Positions 5,886 to 13,259 of a DNA stretch of 26,618 nt are shown here, piece by piece. Both the position numbers and the translations under genes were made by a program. The first letter of the stretch is position 1, and each line of letters begins with the position of its first letter. The notes under the pieces are model-generated. The model was not told the origin of the DNA. It ran no database searches and saw only the letters and a program-made list of their open reading frames with translations. Origin of the DNA: JAPLCX01 sp964460305 (GTDB lineage Bacteria > Auribacterota > Tritonobacteria > UBA1439). The stretch covers positions 1 to 26,618 of the forward strand of contig CAYWRA010000030.1 of NCBI GenBank assembly GCA_964460305.1, written 5' to 3'.

Positions 5886-6576
5886 CGGCAGCCGAAACTC
5901 GTGTTTTACCTACCCTGCGTCATGCTCAGCGGGATCTCCGATCAGTTCCGCTGCGCCCCATTGCCGCCGGCGGGCTTGGGAGGTAGAATAAAAAAATCTT
6001 TGTCCGGTTCCATCTGCCTGCTTCATATACGCTCCAACCGCTGCTGCGTCGCGCATCGGCCATTCTTGCGGCAGTTCCACTCTCACCCTGGCTCATCGTT
6101 GCAGCGGCCCTATCGCCCTGAAAATAAGGGAGGAGAGGCCGGACTATGTCTCCAGTCGGTTGTTGTCACCCCATATCATAGGCCTTGAATCCTATTGCTC
6201 AATACCCCTCTCTTCTTTGCCTCTCTGGAGAGGGCCCTTTTCCCCCCAACTCGATGAATCGATCAAATTAAAGGGCTTATAGCCGTGAAAGTTACGGCGA
6301 GATGGTTTGCTGTAGCTAATATCTTGGGGTGTAGACTGATATGAACACTAGCCGGGAATACCAACATCCATTTTATATGGATGATTTATGGATGATTTAG
6401 TGGTGTTGCGGAAATATGATAACTGTTGGATAATACGCCAAAATAATAGGCAGATAAGTGTATGTAGGAGCGCCAAGTTCAGTCCGGAGGATGCATCAAT
6501 TAGTTTGGAAGGCGCTGATAGCAACTTCAACTGCGCCTAATGCAGCGTAGGCAGTATATTCGACTTTACTCAACTA
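5886..6576. other. Gene-free stretch
   Basis: I see no supported gene in about 690 bases. Open frames here lack protein-like composition and ribosome sites. A short perfect hairpin CATCCAT/ATGGATG occurs near 6367-6385, followed by a repeat of ATGGATGATTTA. The A+T content rises from about 6250 onward compared with the first part. Confidence 0.5.
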
Positions 6577-6879
6577 GTGAGCACATCACGACTAATGAAA
6601 ATGCCAAGCTTACCTCTGGTTTTGTTCGTGAGCACGCTGATTGTTCTTGCTTTAGTCCCACTCTTGTCGAGACGGAGTCTCCCCCCACCGCTTGTCGAAA
6701 AAGCCGCATCTCCCATATCGAAGTCACTAAATCCCGGGGGTTCTCTCAAAGATTCCTCTCATAGTTATCCAGAACGGAATCAACATACTGAGCTAAAAAC
6801 ATCCCAATCGTCTGGCGAAAATGCCGCATCTTCCTCGCAGACGCAACAAAATTCCGGGGGGGCCGCTGCACAAGCATAG
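6577..6879 (+). CDS. Hypothetical small membrane-anchored protein
   Basis: 100 residues from a GTG; ATG codons at 6595 or 6601 are equally possible and give the N-terminus MPSLPLVLFVSTLIVLALVP. One strong hydrophobic segment is followed by a Ser/Gln/Pro-rich, low-complexity tail of about 65 residues. No family is recognised and no good ribosome site is visible. It stops ten bases before the next small membrane protein, and the two could be coupled. The hydrophobic start and polar tail look like a real short envelope protein, but a chance frame cannot be excluded. Confidence 0.4.
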   Translation: MSTSRLMKMPSLPLVLFVSTLIVLALVPLLSRRSLPPPLVEKAASPISKSLNPGGSLKDSSHSYPERNQHTELKTSQSSGENAASSSQTQQNSGGAAAQA

Positions 6880-6889
6880 TAGCGTGCGA

Positions 6890-7021
6890 ATGATTGTGTA
6901 CTTGGCTGTTCTGGGTGCGTCGCTGTTCATTATCCTTAGCAAGAAGTATAACGCGGATGATAAGAAGTGGGCCTATGGCACGGTAGGAGCGATTCTTGGG
7001 TATTATCTCAAAGGTGGATGA
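6890..7021 (+). CDS. Small membrane protein (43 aa)
   Basis: MIVYLAVLGASLFIILSKKY, then DDKKWAYGTVGAILGYYLKGG. One membrane helix, a short polar hinge and a second amphipathic or membrane segment with a GTVGAILGYYL glycine pattern. Small proteins of this build (helix, KWA-G-G-GYWL) are common near accessory genes and phage-type regions, usually unnamed. The ATG at 6890 is chosen because the hydrophobic part begins there; a longer frame from 6821 would add an arginine-rich leader overlapping the upstream gene. Function unknown. Confidence 0.6.
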   Translation: MIVYLAVLGASLFIILSKKYNADDKKWAYGTVGAILGYYLKGG

Positions 7022-7094
7022 CTTGCGGCTGCCGCCTAGTGCGCTCCGGCGCGGATGCTTCAAGCGTTAGCTCCCTCCCCGCATCCCGCTCAAC

Positions 7095-7182
7095 TTCCCC
7101 GCGTTGCGGCATGAGCCTGTCCATGCCTGAAATATGCAGGTTTTTCGATGACCATAATCCGCATGCGCGGAAGCTAGCCTGA
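7095..7182 (+). pseudogene. Fossil partial copy of the DUF2442/DUF4160 junction
   Basis: 7095-7161 matches 5582-5672 almost base for base (one change, C to T), except that 24 bases are missing. The gap corresponds to loss between the two TTCTTCG repeats present in the intact copy, an in-frame deletion of eight codons. The result reads MPEICRFFDDHNP, then HARKLA and a stop. The match begins inside the DUF2442 3' end and ends 13 codons into DUF4160, so this is a duplicated remnant and not a gene. Confidence 0.85.
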
Positions 7183-7288
7183 TCTATTCATCAACTTTGA
7201 TCGGCCGATAAATACTTACTGTAGCGCAGATAGTTATGCAAAACTGCCAACATTCCGCACCAGACTAGTCGGTGCGGGGCTAGGAGTG

Positions 7289-7324
7289 TGTCCGAGTAAT
7301 ACGTTTTTTGCCATTACTCGGACA
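7289..7324. repeat. Perfect 12-bp stem hairpin, copy 1
   Basis: TGTCCGAGTAAT (7289-7300) and ATTACTCGGACA (7313-7324) pair perfectly around a 12-base T-rich loop. A diverged second copy lies 100 bp downstream. The gap 7183-7473 contains no gene. These hairpins sit in the leader of the tandem paralogue pair and could be regulatory, or the ends of a lost element. Confidence 0.7.
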
Positions 7325-7389
7325 GCACGCAAAAATGGCCCATGTAACAAACTGCCGTGCAGTATATCGCAAATATCAAATTTTGGCTC

Positions 7390-7436
7390 TGTCTGAGTAA
7401 TACCCAAAATAGGCTGTTTTTAGCATTTCTCGGATA
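7390..7436. repeat. Diverged hairpin, copy 2
   Basis: TGTCTGAGTAAT (7390-7401) and ATTTCTCGGATA (7425-7436) are related to the arms of the hairpin at 7289-7324 and pair at 9 of 12 positions. The loop again contains a run of T. Confidence 0.5.
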
Positions 7437-7473
7437 GGCTCCTAGCGGTAGTATACAAATGGAGGAGGCAGTG

Positions 7474-8199
7474 ATGCAGGATGAGAAGGGAGAGAAGGAG
7501 GTGCCGCAGGTGGCAGGGGTGATGCTGGCGCAGAATGCCGTCTTTAAGCTTGGCGTCAAGCCGTGGTGGCGGCGGGTACTAGGTTCCCCCAGCGTACTGG
7601 TTGGTCTGTCGGTCGCGTTGGGGCTGGCGCTCGTATCGGCGCACTGGGAGATTCAATCGCTCAACAGGGAGAACATCAAGCTTTCAAACCTAGTAGAACT
7701 GCTTCGGAGAGACAACGAGCAGCTTCGAATGCAGTTAACGATCTTGTCGTTACAACTAGCGGGGCAGAAACCATCACCGTCCGGCGAGATCATTCCACCA
7801 ACCACTGGCCCCATACCGGAGGGATCTCCATGGGCTACCCCGTCCGATCGGCACCCGAGAAACGATGTGAAGATCCAGTTCGAAACTGTCCCGTCGGCTG
7901 GTGCCGGACCAGATAGTCGTGGTGGCATCTCCGGGCACGTTATTGGCCTCCCGAATCCAGCCCGGTACAAAGTAGTCCTTTACGCTCATACTGACCATTG
8001 GTACGTACAACCTACGATAGCCCAGCCGCTCACCGAGATCGCTCAGGATGGTCGCTGGAGCAACTGGACGCATTTAGGCGACAGGTTTGCGGCGCTGGTT
8101 GTGGAACCGTCCTTCCGCCCGCCGTCGATTGCGGAAGCCCTACCCGCAACGGGCGGTGAGGTGCTCTCAGTTGGTACCGTTTCAGCGGAGTTGAAGTAG
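7474..8199 (+). CDS. Membrane-anchored coiled-coil protein with C-terminal beta domain (paralogue 1)
   Basis: 241 residues. The ATG at 7474 is chosen because GGAGGAGG lies five bases before it; the ATG at 7459 overlaps that ribosome site. Build: cytoplasmic N-terminus with WWRR (31-34), one membrane helix (about 39-56), heptad-like coiled coil (58-96), Pro/Ser-rich linker, then a C-terminal domain (about 130-235) with GHVIGLPNPARYKVVLYAHT, WYVQP, PLTEI, DGRWSNWTHLG and ALVVEPSFRPP. The same domain is in the next gene. It recalls the small beta domain found at the C-terminus of some secreted hydrolases (GxVxG, YKVxxY, WYxxP, PLTxI, DGxW). No catalytic motif is seen. The topology puts the beta domain outside the membrane. 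Function unknown. Confidence 0.8.
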   Translation: MQDEKGEKEVPQVAGVMLAQNAVFKLGVKPWWRRVLGSPSVLVGLSVALGLALVSAHWEIQSLNRENIKLSNLVELLRRDNEQLRMQLTILSLQLAGQKPSPSGEIIPPTTGPIPEGSPWATPSDRHPRNDVKIQFETVPSAGAGPDSRGGISGHVIGLPNPARYKVVLYAHTDHWYVQPTIAQPLTEIAQDGRWSNWTHLGDRFAALVVEPSFRPPSIAEALPATGGEVLSVGTVSAELK

Positions 8200-8239
8200 C
8201 TCGGTTTAGTGTACCAAGTTTAAGAAGGAGGTTGTCGCC

Positions 8240-8836
8240 ATGCGACACAAACGGATAGCATTCAGCGCGTTTTTCGCCATTGGCATCGGTCTTCTGGTTC
8301 TCCTCGTGTCGGTGCCGTACGCTTCTGCTCAGGGTATGGAGCCCGACGTTTCCGCCGCGCTCCTCAAGGAGATTCGTCAGTTGCGCGTTGAAATGGCGGG
8401 GCTTCAGGCGGAGGTCTCTAAGCTTCGAGCTATGCTTGCTGGCAAGCCGAGCAAAGCTGAGGGCCAAGCAGAGGCCACCGAAACAAGCCTCCAGCCAAAG
8501 AGGGTGATGATCGAATTCACTGAGGTTGCTGCAGACGAGGCGGGGCCTGGGTCGCAAGGCAACATAGCGGGGCGGGTGGCGGGATTGACGGATCCTGGCG
8601 ATTATAAGCTCGTGATCTACGCCCACACGGATTGGTGGTACGTGCAACCGCTGATCTCGGATCCGCTCACGTCCATCGAGGCGGACGGCAAGTGGAGCAC
8701 TTGGACGCACCTGGGCCATCGGTATGCGGCTCTCGTCGTCCGACCCTCTTATCGGCCACCGGAGAAGATCCAATCCCTCCCGGCTGTTGGCGCTGACGTG
8801 CTCGCCGTAGCAGAGGTTCCAGCCGGCAGCAAATGA
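8240..8836 (+). CDS. Secreted coiled-coil protein with C-terminal beta domain (paralogue 2)
   Basis: 198 residues. AAGGAGG precedes the ATG. A clear signal peptide (1-30, ending PYASA) is followed by a short coiled coil (about 38-66, LKEIRQLRVEMAGLQAEVSK) and the same C-terminal domain as the upstream gene: GRVAGLTDPGDYKLVIYAHT, WYVQP, PLTSI, DGKWSTWTHLG, ALVVRPSYRPP. The two genes are 40 bp apart and arose by duplication; the coiled-coil-plus-domain order is kept, but one is membrane anchored and the other exported. This suggests partner proteins on the outer face, for example hetero-oligomers through the coiled coils. No enzyme motif and no cysteine after the signal, so it is not a lipoprotein. 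Confidence 0.85.
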   Translation: MRHKRIAFSAFFAIGIGLLVLLVSVPYASAQGMEPDVSAALLKEIRQLRVEMAGLQAEVSKLRAMLAGKPSKAEGQAEATETSLQPKRVMIEFTEVAADEAGPGSQGNIAGRVAGLTDPGDYKLVIYAHTDWWYVQPLISDPLTSIEADGKWSTWTHLGHRYAALVVRPSYRPPEKIQSLPAVGADVLAVAEVPAGSK

Positions 8837-9234
8837 GCGTGCTGGGTTGCGGAGGCATCGGTGGCTGGACGGATCTGCCGGGAGCGCCGGGGTCGCACCA
8901 CGATATCTGATTGGCCTATAGGTAGTTGTGTGATTTTAGGCCCTTCAAAAGTGGCTCAGAAGTGTTTTTCATGCCTGAAAATCGCCTATAAGGGATGGTC
9001 ATGAGCGACTGCCGTCTTGCCGGCGCGGATGCGCGAACGCTTGGGTGTTCGCTTTTTCCCGCATCTTGCTAAGCGGGATCGCCGTTCAATTATGTCGTTA
9101 GGCTTTAATTTATCCACAGTAATCTGTGAAAATCTGCGGCGAATTTCCTTTACCTCCGAGTCCTATCCCGAAGGGGACCCCTTGGGGCGTGCCTCGCCTG
9201 AGGCGGGTAGGTCCGTGGTGAAACTTAGATCGGC
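8837..9234. other. Gene-free stretch with hairpin and GGGGACCCC word
   Basis: No gene seen. Arms GATTTTAGGC (8932-8941) and GCCTGAAAATC (8973-8983) pair with one bulge, and flanking CCTATAGG/CCTATAAGG words extend the stem. At 9167-9187 there is a near palindrome CCCGAAGGGGACCCCTTGGG, one of five such words in the window, followed by another short hairpin GCCTCGCCTGAGGC. Confidence 0.5.
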
Positions 9235-10626
9235 ATGAAAATAACCTTCCTTGGTGGTGTGCGCGAGGTCACCGGGTCGATGCACCTCGTCGAGGCGGCG
9301 GGAAAGAAAATCCTTCTCGACTGCGGCCTCTACGAAGGGCGCCGGCAGGAGGCGGCCGATCGAAACCGGAACCTCCCGTTCGACCCCTCCCGTATCGATT
9401 GCCTAATCCTCTCGCACGCCCATCTCGATCATAGCGGCAACATCCCCACCCTCTGCAAGAGGGGATTCGGCGGCACGATCTATTCCACCTACGCGACGCG
9501 CGACCTCTGCGGTATCCTCCTCATGGATAGCGCCCACTTCCAGCGGGACGACGCCGCCTACTTGAATAAAAGGCGGAAGAACCACGGTATGCCCTTCATC
9601 GGGACGCTCTACGACAAGGAGGAGGCGGAGAAATCGCTCCGGCGGTTTGTGACGGCAAGCTATGACCGTCCCCTGCCGCTCTTTCCCGGCGTTCAACTCA
9701 CCTTCAGAGATGCGGGCCATATCCTCGGCTCTGCGATAGTGGTACTCGACGTCGAGGAGGAGGGGAGAACGATCAAGCTCGGCTATACGGGGGACATCGG
9801 GTGGGAGACGATGGCGCTGCTCCGATCGAGGACGCCGGTTCCGGATCTTGACTATCTTGTCATGGAGAGCACCTACGGCAACCGCGTGCACGGCCCCATA
9901 GAGGACACGGAAGACAAGCTGGCGGAGGCGGTGAACCGCACCATGGAAAGGGGAGGGAAGATCATCGTGCCCGCCTTCTCGGTCGGCGCCACGCAGCAGG
10001 TCGTCCACTCGCTCTATCGTCTTATTCAGAATGGACGGATCCCGGAACTCCCCGTGTTCGTTGACAGCCCCCTCTCGGTGAACGCGACGGAGATCTTCCG
10101 GCTCCACCCGGAATGTTACAATGACGAGACCTACAATTACATTATGAGCTCGCCGAACCCATTCGGCTTTGAAATGTGCCGCTACGTCCGCAGCGCGAGC
10201 GAGTCGAAGAAATTGAACGACATCAAAATGCCGTGCGTAATCATCTCGGCATCCGGGATGTGCGAGGCGGGCCGCATCCTCCACCACTTGAAGAACAACG
10301 TCGAGGACCCCAGGAACACGATCCTCATCGTCAATTTTTGCGCCGAGCACACGCTCGGCAAACGGATCGTGGAGCGGGTGCCCCAGATCAAGATATTTGG
10401 AGAGATGTACCAGCTTAGGGCGCAAGTCGTGGTGATCAATGCCTTCAGCACGCACGCCGATCGCGACGAGCTACTGAAATACGTTGCGGAGACGGACGGC
10501 GCGGTCAGGCGCTACTTTTTCGTCCATGGGGAGGAAAATCAAGCGGAAGCGCTTGCGGCTCGCGTGAGGGACATGACGGGTCGGGACGCCGTGGTTCCTC
10601 GGCGCGGGGAGGCGGTGGAATTGTAA
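9235..10626 (+). CDS. Beta-CASP metallo-beta-lactamase-fold RNA nuclease (CPSF-73-like)
   Basis: 463 residues, the usual length for bacterial beta-CASP exonucleases. Metal-binding motifs are complete: SHAHLDH (60-66), a His in GHILGSA (around 160), YTGDIG, then the beta-CASP block ESTYGNRVHG, SASGMCEAGRILHHL, and the C-terminal FSTHADRDEL and FFVHGEENQAEAL (RMMBL domain). These enzymes cut RNA in the cytoplasm using two zinc ions. The family is close to archaeal and bacterial CPSF-like proteins and distinct from RNase J in length. The ATG at 9235 has no clear Shine-Dalgarno. It converges on glyS, separated by a two-way hairpin. Confidence 0.93.
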   Translation: MKITFLGGVREVTGSMHLVEAAGKKILLDCGLYEGRRQEAADRNRNLPFDPSRIDCLILSHAHLDHSGNIPTLCKRGFGGTIYSTYATRDLCGILLMDSAHFQRDDAAYLNKRRKNHGMPFIGTLYDKEEAEKSLRRFVTASYDRPLPLFPGVQLTFRDAGHILGSAIVVLDVEEEGRTIKLGYTGDIGWETMALLRSRTPVPDLDYLVMESTYGNRVHGPIEDTEDKLAEAVNRTMERGGKIIVPAFSVGATQQVVHSLYRLIQNGRIPELPVFVDSPLSVNATEIFRLHPECYNDETYNYIMSSPNPFGFEMCRYVRSASESKKLNDIKMPCVIISASGMCEAGRILHHLKNNVEDPRNTILIVNFCAEHTLGKRIVERVPQIKIFGEMYQLRAQVVVINAFSTHADRDELLKYVAETDGAVRRYFFVHGEENQAEALAARVRDMTGRDAVVPRRGEAVEL

Positions 10627-10630
10627 CCTT

Positions 10631-10694
10631 GTCCATAGTCCATGGTCGATAGTTACATCGGATGACCATGGACCACGGGCTATTGGCTATGGAC
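10631..10694. terminator. Two-way hairpin between convergent genes (CCATGG / CCATAG words)
   Basis: GTCCATAGTCCATGGTC (10631-10647) faces GACCATGGAC (10664-10673) and GCTATGGAC (10686-10694). It lies exactly in the gap between the beta-CASP gene (plus) and glyS (minus), so it is well placed to end transcription from both sides. There is no long T-run. The same CCATGGTCGA word occurs singly at about 13192. Confidence 0.6.
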
Positions 10695-10702
10695 GGATGC
10701 GG

Positions 10703-11995
10703 TCAGGCGTATAATCTCTTCTGAAGAACATGAGCCAGCTCGCTCGCCTTCACCCGCTCCTGCTGCATGGTGTCCCGGTCGCGCACGGTCACGGTCTCGT
10801 CCTGGAGCGTCTGGGAATCGATGGTGACGCCGAACGGCGTTCCGGCTTCGTCCTGCCTGCGGTAGCGCCTCCCGATCGAGCCGGTCTCGTCGTAGAAGAC
10901 CGGCATGTAGGCGCGGAGCTCGTGTTCGATCTTGCGGGCGATGTCGGGCATGCCGTCCCGCTTCACGAGCGGGAAGATGCCGGCCTTCATCGGCGCGATG
11001 CGCGGGTGCAGCTTCAGCACCACCCTTTTCTCTCCGCGCACCTCCTCCTCCCGGTAGGCGTCCACGAGGCATGTGAGGAGCGTGCGATCGACGCCGGCCG
11101 ACGTCTCGATGATGTACGGTATGTACCGTTCGTTGGCCGCATCGTCGAAGTACGAAAGTTCCTTCCCCGAGTGGCTCTGGTGCCGCGAGAGGTCATAGTC
11201 GGTCCTATTGTGGATCCCCTCGAGCTCTTTCCAGCCGAATGGAAACTCGTATTCGATGTCGTAGGCGTCCTTCGCGTAATGGGCGAGCTCCTTTTGTGGG
11301 TGTTGGTGCAGGCGGAGCTTCTCTTTGTTGAGCCCGAGCTCGCCGTACCATGCTAGGCGCTCGGCCTTCCATTTTTCGAGCCACTCCATGTCGGTCCCCG
11401 GTTTGACGAAGAACTGCATCTCCATCTGCTCGAACTCGCGCGTCCGGAAGATGAAGTTGCCGGGAGAGATCTCGTTCCGGAACGCCTTCCCGATCTGGGC
11501 GATGCCGAAGGGGACCTTCTGGCGCGCCGGGGTGAGGACGTTGAGGAAGTTTACGTAGATGCCCTGGGCGGTTTCGGGGCGGAGGTAGACGACCGCGCTC
11601 TCCTCCTCGACCGGCCCCATGTAGGTTTTGAACATGAGGTTGAATTGCCGAGGGGCGGTGATCTCCCGGGAGCCGCAATGGGGGCATTTGCCGGTGGTGA
11701 TTTCGTCTCCCCTGAAGCGCTGCTTGCACGACTTGCAGTCAACCAGCGGATCGGTGAACTGCTCGACGTGGCCCGATGCGACCCAAACTTTAGGGTGCAT
11801 GAGGATGGCGGCGTCGATTCCCACGACGTCGTCTCTCATCTGGGTCATGGCCCGCCACCAGAAACGCTTGATGTTGTTTTTGAGCTCGACGCCGAGGGGC
11901 CCGTAGTCCCAGCAGCTATTGAGCCCGCCGTAGATCTCGCTTGATTGAAAAATAAATCCCCTTCTCTTGCAGAGGGAGACCAGCGCATCCATCAT
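10703..11995 (-). CDS. glyS: Glycyl-tRNA synthetase, dimeric alpha2 type
   Basis: 430 residues. Charges tRNA-Gly with glycine in the cytoplasm. Class II catalytic core: the N-terminal SLCKRRGFIFQSSEIYGG with WDYGPLG (29-35), a zinc-ribbon insertion with CKSC (87-90) and CPHC (104-107), motif 2 FRNEISPGNFIFRTREFEQM, and motif 3 ETSAGVDRTLL. The C-terminal part is the anticodon-binding domain (LHPRIAPMKAGIFPL to the end). This is the single-chain type (GlyQS) and not the alpha2beta2 enzyme. ATG at 11995 with GGAGG at good spacing; a second ATG follows directly. It stands alone between repeat-rich gaps. Confidence 0.96.
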   Translation of the reverse strand: MMDALVSLCKRRGFIFQSSEIYGGLNSCWDYGPLGVELKNNIKRFWWRAMTQMRDDVVGIDAAILMHPKVWVASGHVEQFTDPLVDCKSCKQRFRGDEITTGKCPHCGSREITAPRQFNLMFKTYMGPVEEESAVVYLRPETAQGIYVNFLNVLTPARQKVPFGIAQIGKAFRNEISPGNFIFRTREFEQMEMQFFVKPGTDMEWLEKWKAERLAWYGELGLNKEKLRLHQHPQKELAHYAKDAYDIEYEFPFGWKELEGIHNRTDYDLSRHQSHSGKELSYFDDAANERYIPYIIETSAGVDRTLLTCLVDAYREEEVRGEKRVVLKLHPRIAPMKAGIFPLVKRDGMPDIARKIEHELRAYMPVFYDETGSIGRRYRRQDEAGTPFGVTIDSQTLQDETVTVRDRDTMQQERVKASELAHVLQKRLYA

Positions 11996-12079
11996 GTGAG
12001 TGACCTCCTTTTGAGCTATCGAGCTATTAAGCTATCGAGAAAATAATCTCTCATTTCTTTGGGATTTGGGGTTTGGGAT
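11996..12079. repeat. Iterated words GAGCTAT and TTTGGGATT
   Basis: Upstream of glyS, 12013-12042 repeats GAGCTATC/AAGCTATC three times. 12055-12081 repeats TTTGGGATTTGGGG, whose inverted partners occur at 12630-12650 and elsewhere. It fills the gap to the phosphatase gene and touches its C-terminal codons. Confidence 0.6.
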
Positions 12080-12547
12080 TTAATTTTTCTTCTCTTTCAG
12101 ATATCGCTCGTACTCGGCGATCCGTTCCTCCTGCCGCCTGTTTTCGATGGCGAGGGGCATTCTCTTCCGTGTTTCCCTCATGGCATCCTCGGCAGTCATG
12201 CCGCGGCTGACCAGGTAGCACGCCAGCATCGTCCCCGTCCTCCCGTACCCCGCCCCGCAGTGCACGACTATTTTTTTCCCGTCACGCAACCCGTAGGTGA
12301 GATAACTTACGAGCTGTTCGATCTGCTCGATGGAGGGCGCGGCGCCGTCGGGGACCGGGATGTGAAAGAACTCGAAATCGAACCGCTCTCTGACGAACGG
12401 CCGAAGCGGATCGATGGTCAGGGAGACGATAATCTCGATCCCCTGCCGCTTGAGAAAGGCCAGATCGTCATCGAGGGAGCAGTATGTTCCCGGCCGCTCC
12501 ATGCCCGCGATCACGCTATCGGAAAGCCAAAAGAAATTAGACGGCAT
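12080..12547 (-). CDS. Dual-specificity protein phosphatase (DUSP23-like)
   Basis: 155 residues from the ATG at 12547, chosen because MPSNFFWL matches the known start of DUSP23-type proteins (PxNFSW). A GTG six codons earlier is possible. The catalytic P-loop HCGAGYGRTG (96-105) holds Cys97 and Arg103, and Asp67 in PDG is placed as the general acid. Downstream TMLACYLV and the ExxRxxRP-like helix (ETRKRMPLAIE) match the family. It probably removes phosphate from protein, small-molecule or RNA 5' ends; the bacterial substrates are not established. No ribosome site is obvious. The last codons (KEKKN) run into an intergenic repeat. Confidence 0.9.
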   Translation of the reverse strand: MPSNFFWLSDSVIAGMERPGTYCSLDDDLAFLKRQGIEIIVSLTIDPLRPFVRERFDFEFFHIPVPDGAAPSIEQIEQLVSYLTYGLRDGKKIVVHCGAGYGRTGTMLACYLVSRGMTAEDAMRETRKRMPLAIENRRQEERIAEYERYLKEKKN

Positions 12548-12599
12548 AGGGGCATAGTTTAACACGTGGGTGGAACGGTTGTTAATCTAAATCCCCCGC

Positions 12600-12946
12600 C
12601 CGCCTCGCAAGCGATAGCGTTGCGGGCAGGCAAATCCCAAACCCCAAAGGCGGAGTTAAGGATCCGTGGGCACCTGATTTGCCTGATTGCCCTGAAGGTC
12701 CCACTTTTTACCGCGGAGGCGCCGAGGCCGCAGAGGCTACGCGGAGAATTAACCGCGCCCCATTGGGGGAGAGGATTCACAGAAAATAATTTTTGCCGCG
12801 GATTGACGCGCTTGCCCGCCGGTTTGCTGGGTGGGGATACACGCGGATTTTTTCACAAAGAGTAAAAGAGTTGGATTTATCCCTCTGTGCTCTCAGTGTC
12901 TTCTCTGTGTCCTCTGTGGTTTCATTTATTAAGAATCAGCATCTAC
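12600..12946. repeat. Patchwork of intergenic words, no gene
   Basis: The 400-base gap holds in order: AAATCCCAAACCCCAAAG (12631-12648), CACCTGATTTGCCTGATTG (12670-12688, a second copy near 24543), a GCGGAGGCGCCGAGGCCGCAG run (12711 on), and from about 12882 the CTCTGTG-type words (TCTCAGTGTCTTCTCTGTGT) that recur at 13115-13165 and 16625-16810. No coding potential is seen. Confidence 0.7.
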
Positions 12947-13055
12947 TAGACGTTGTATGCAATTAGTTCGCCTGCAAGATATTGCGCTCTTATTCGTACC
13001 GAGTACGAATAAGAGTATAACTAACTGTAAGAGAGACTATTATATACAACGTCTA
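12947..13055. repeat. 109-bp inverted-repeat element, copy 1 (MITE-like)
   Basis: Terminal inverted repeats TAGACGTTGTAT (12947-12958) and its complement ending at 13055 enclose a central perfect hairpin CTCTTATTCGTAC/GTACGAATAAGAG (12987-12999 and 13003-13015, loop CGA). A further matching pair TTAGTT/AACTAA lies between them. The whole unit can fold into one long interrupted stem. A second copy is at 23674-23781. It has no coding capacity and no clear target duplication. Confidence 0.8.
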
Positions 13056-13259
13056 CGCTGGGATTCGTGCGCTTCGTGGTGAAGAATCCGCGCCTATCCG
13101 CGGCTAGAATTAACTGCCTTCTCCGTGCCCTCAGTGTACCTTCTCTGTGTCCTCTGTGGTGAAAGCACCGCGTTGATCCGCGGCAAAATAGTCCATGGTC
13201 GAGTGGTAGGGGACTTTCTGCTCTGCGTGGCCTCGGCGGTGAAAGGAATCGATGTTGAT
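13056..13259. repeat. Patchwork of CTCTGTG and CCGCG words, no gene
   Basis: Contains CTTCGTGGTGAAGAATCCGC, GCCCTCAGTGTACCTTCTCT and GTCCTCTGTGGTGAAA, then CCGCGTTGATCCGCGG and CCTCGGCGGTGAAAGG. Similar words lie at 12700-12925 and 16620-16815. It ends at the 3' end of the BamE-like gene. Confidence 0.6.

Noticed and set aside
5901..6188. 95-codon open frame on the plus strand
   Set aside because: Composition is Cys/Arg/Pro-rich without domain pattern and there is no ribosome site; left as gene-free.
9403..10455. 350-codon open frame on the minus strand
   Set aside because: It lies fully inside the beta-CASP gene, whose metal motifs are complete. High GC keeps the reverse frame open.
11645..11944. 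Plus-strand open frames inside glyS
   Set aside because: Antisense shadows of glycyl-tRNA synthetase, whose zinc ribbon and motif 2 occupy this segment.
12947..13055. CRISPR-like or simple Rho-independent terminator explanation for the 109-bp element
   Set aside because: There are only two widely separated copies with no spacers, and the stem lacks a following T-run. Conserved termini far from the central stem are not needed for a terminator.
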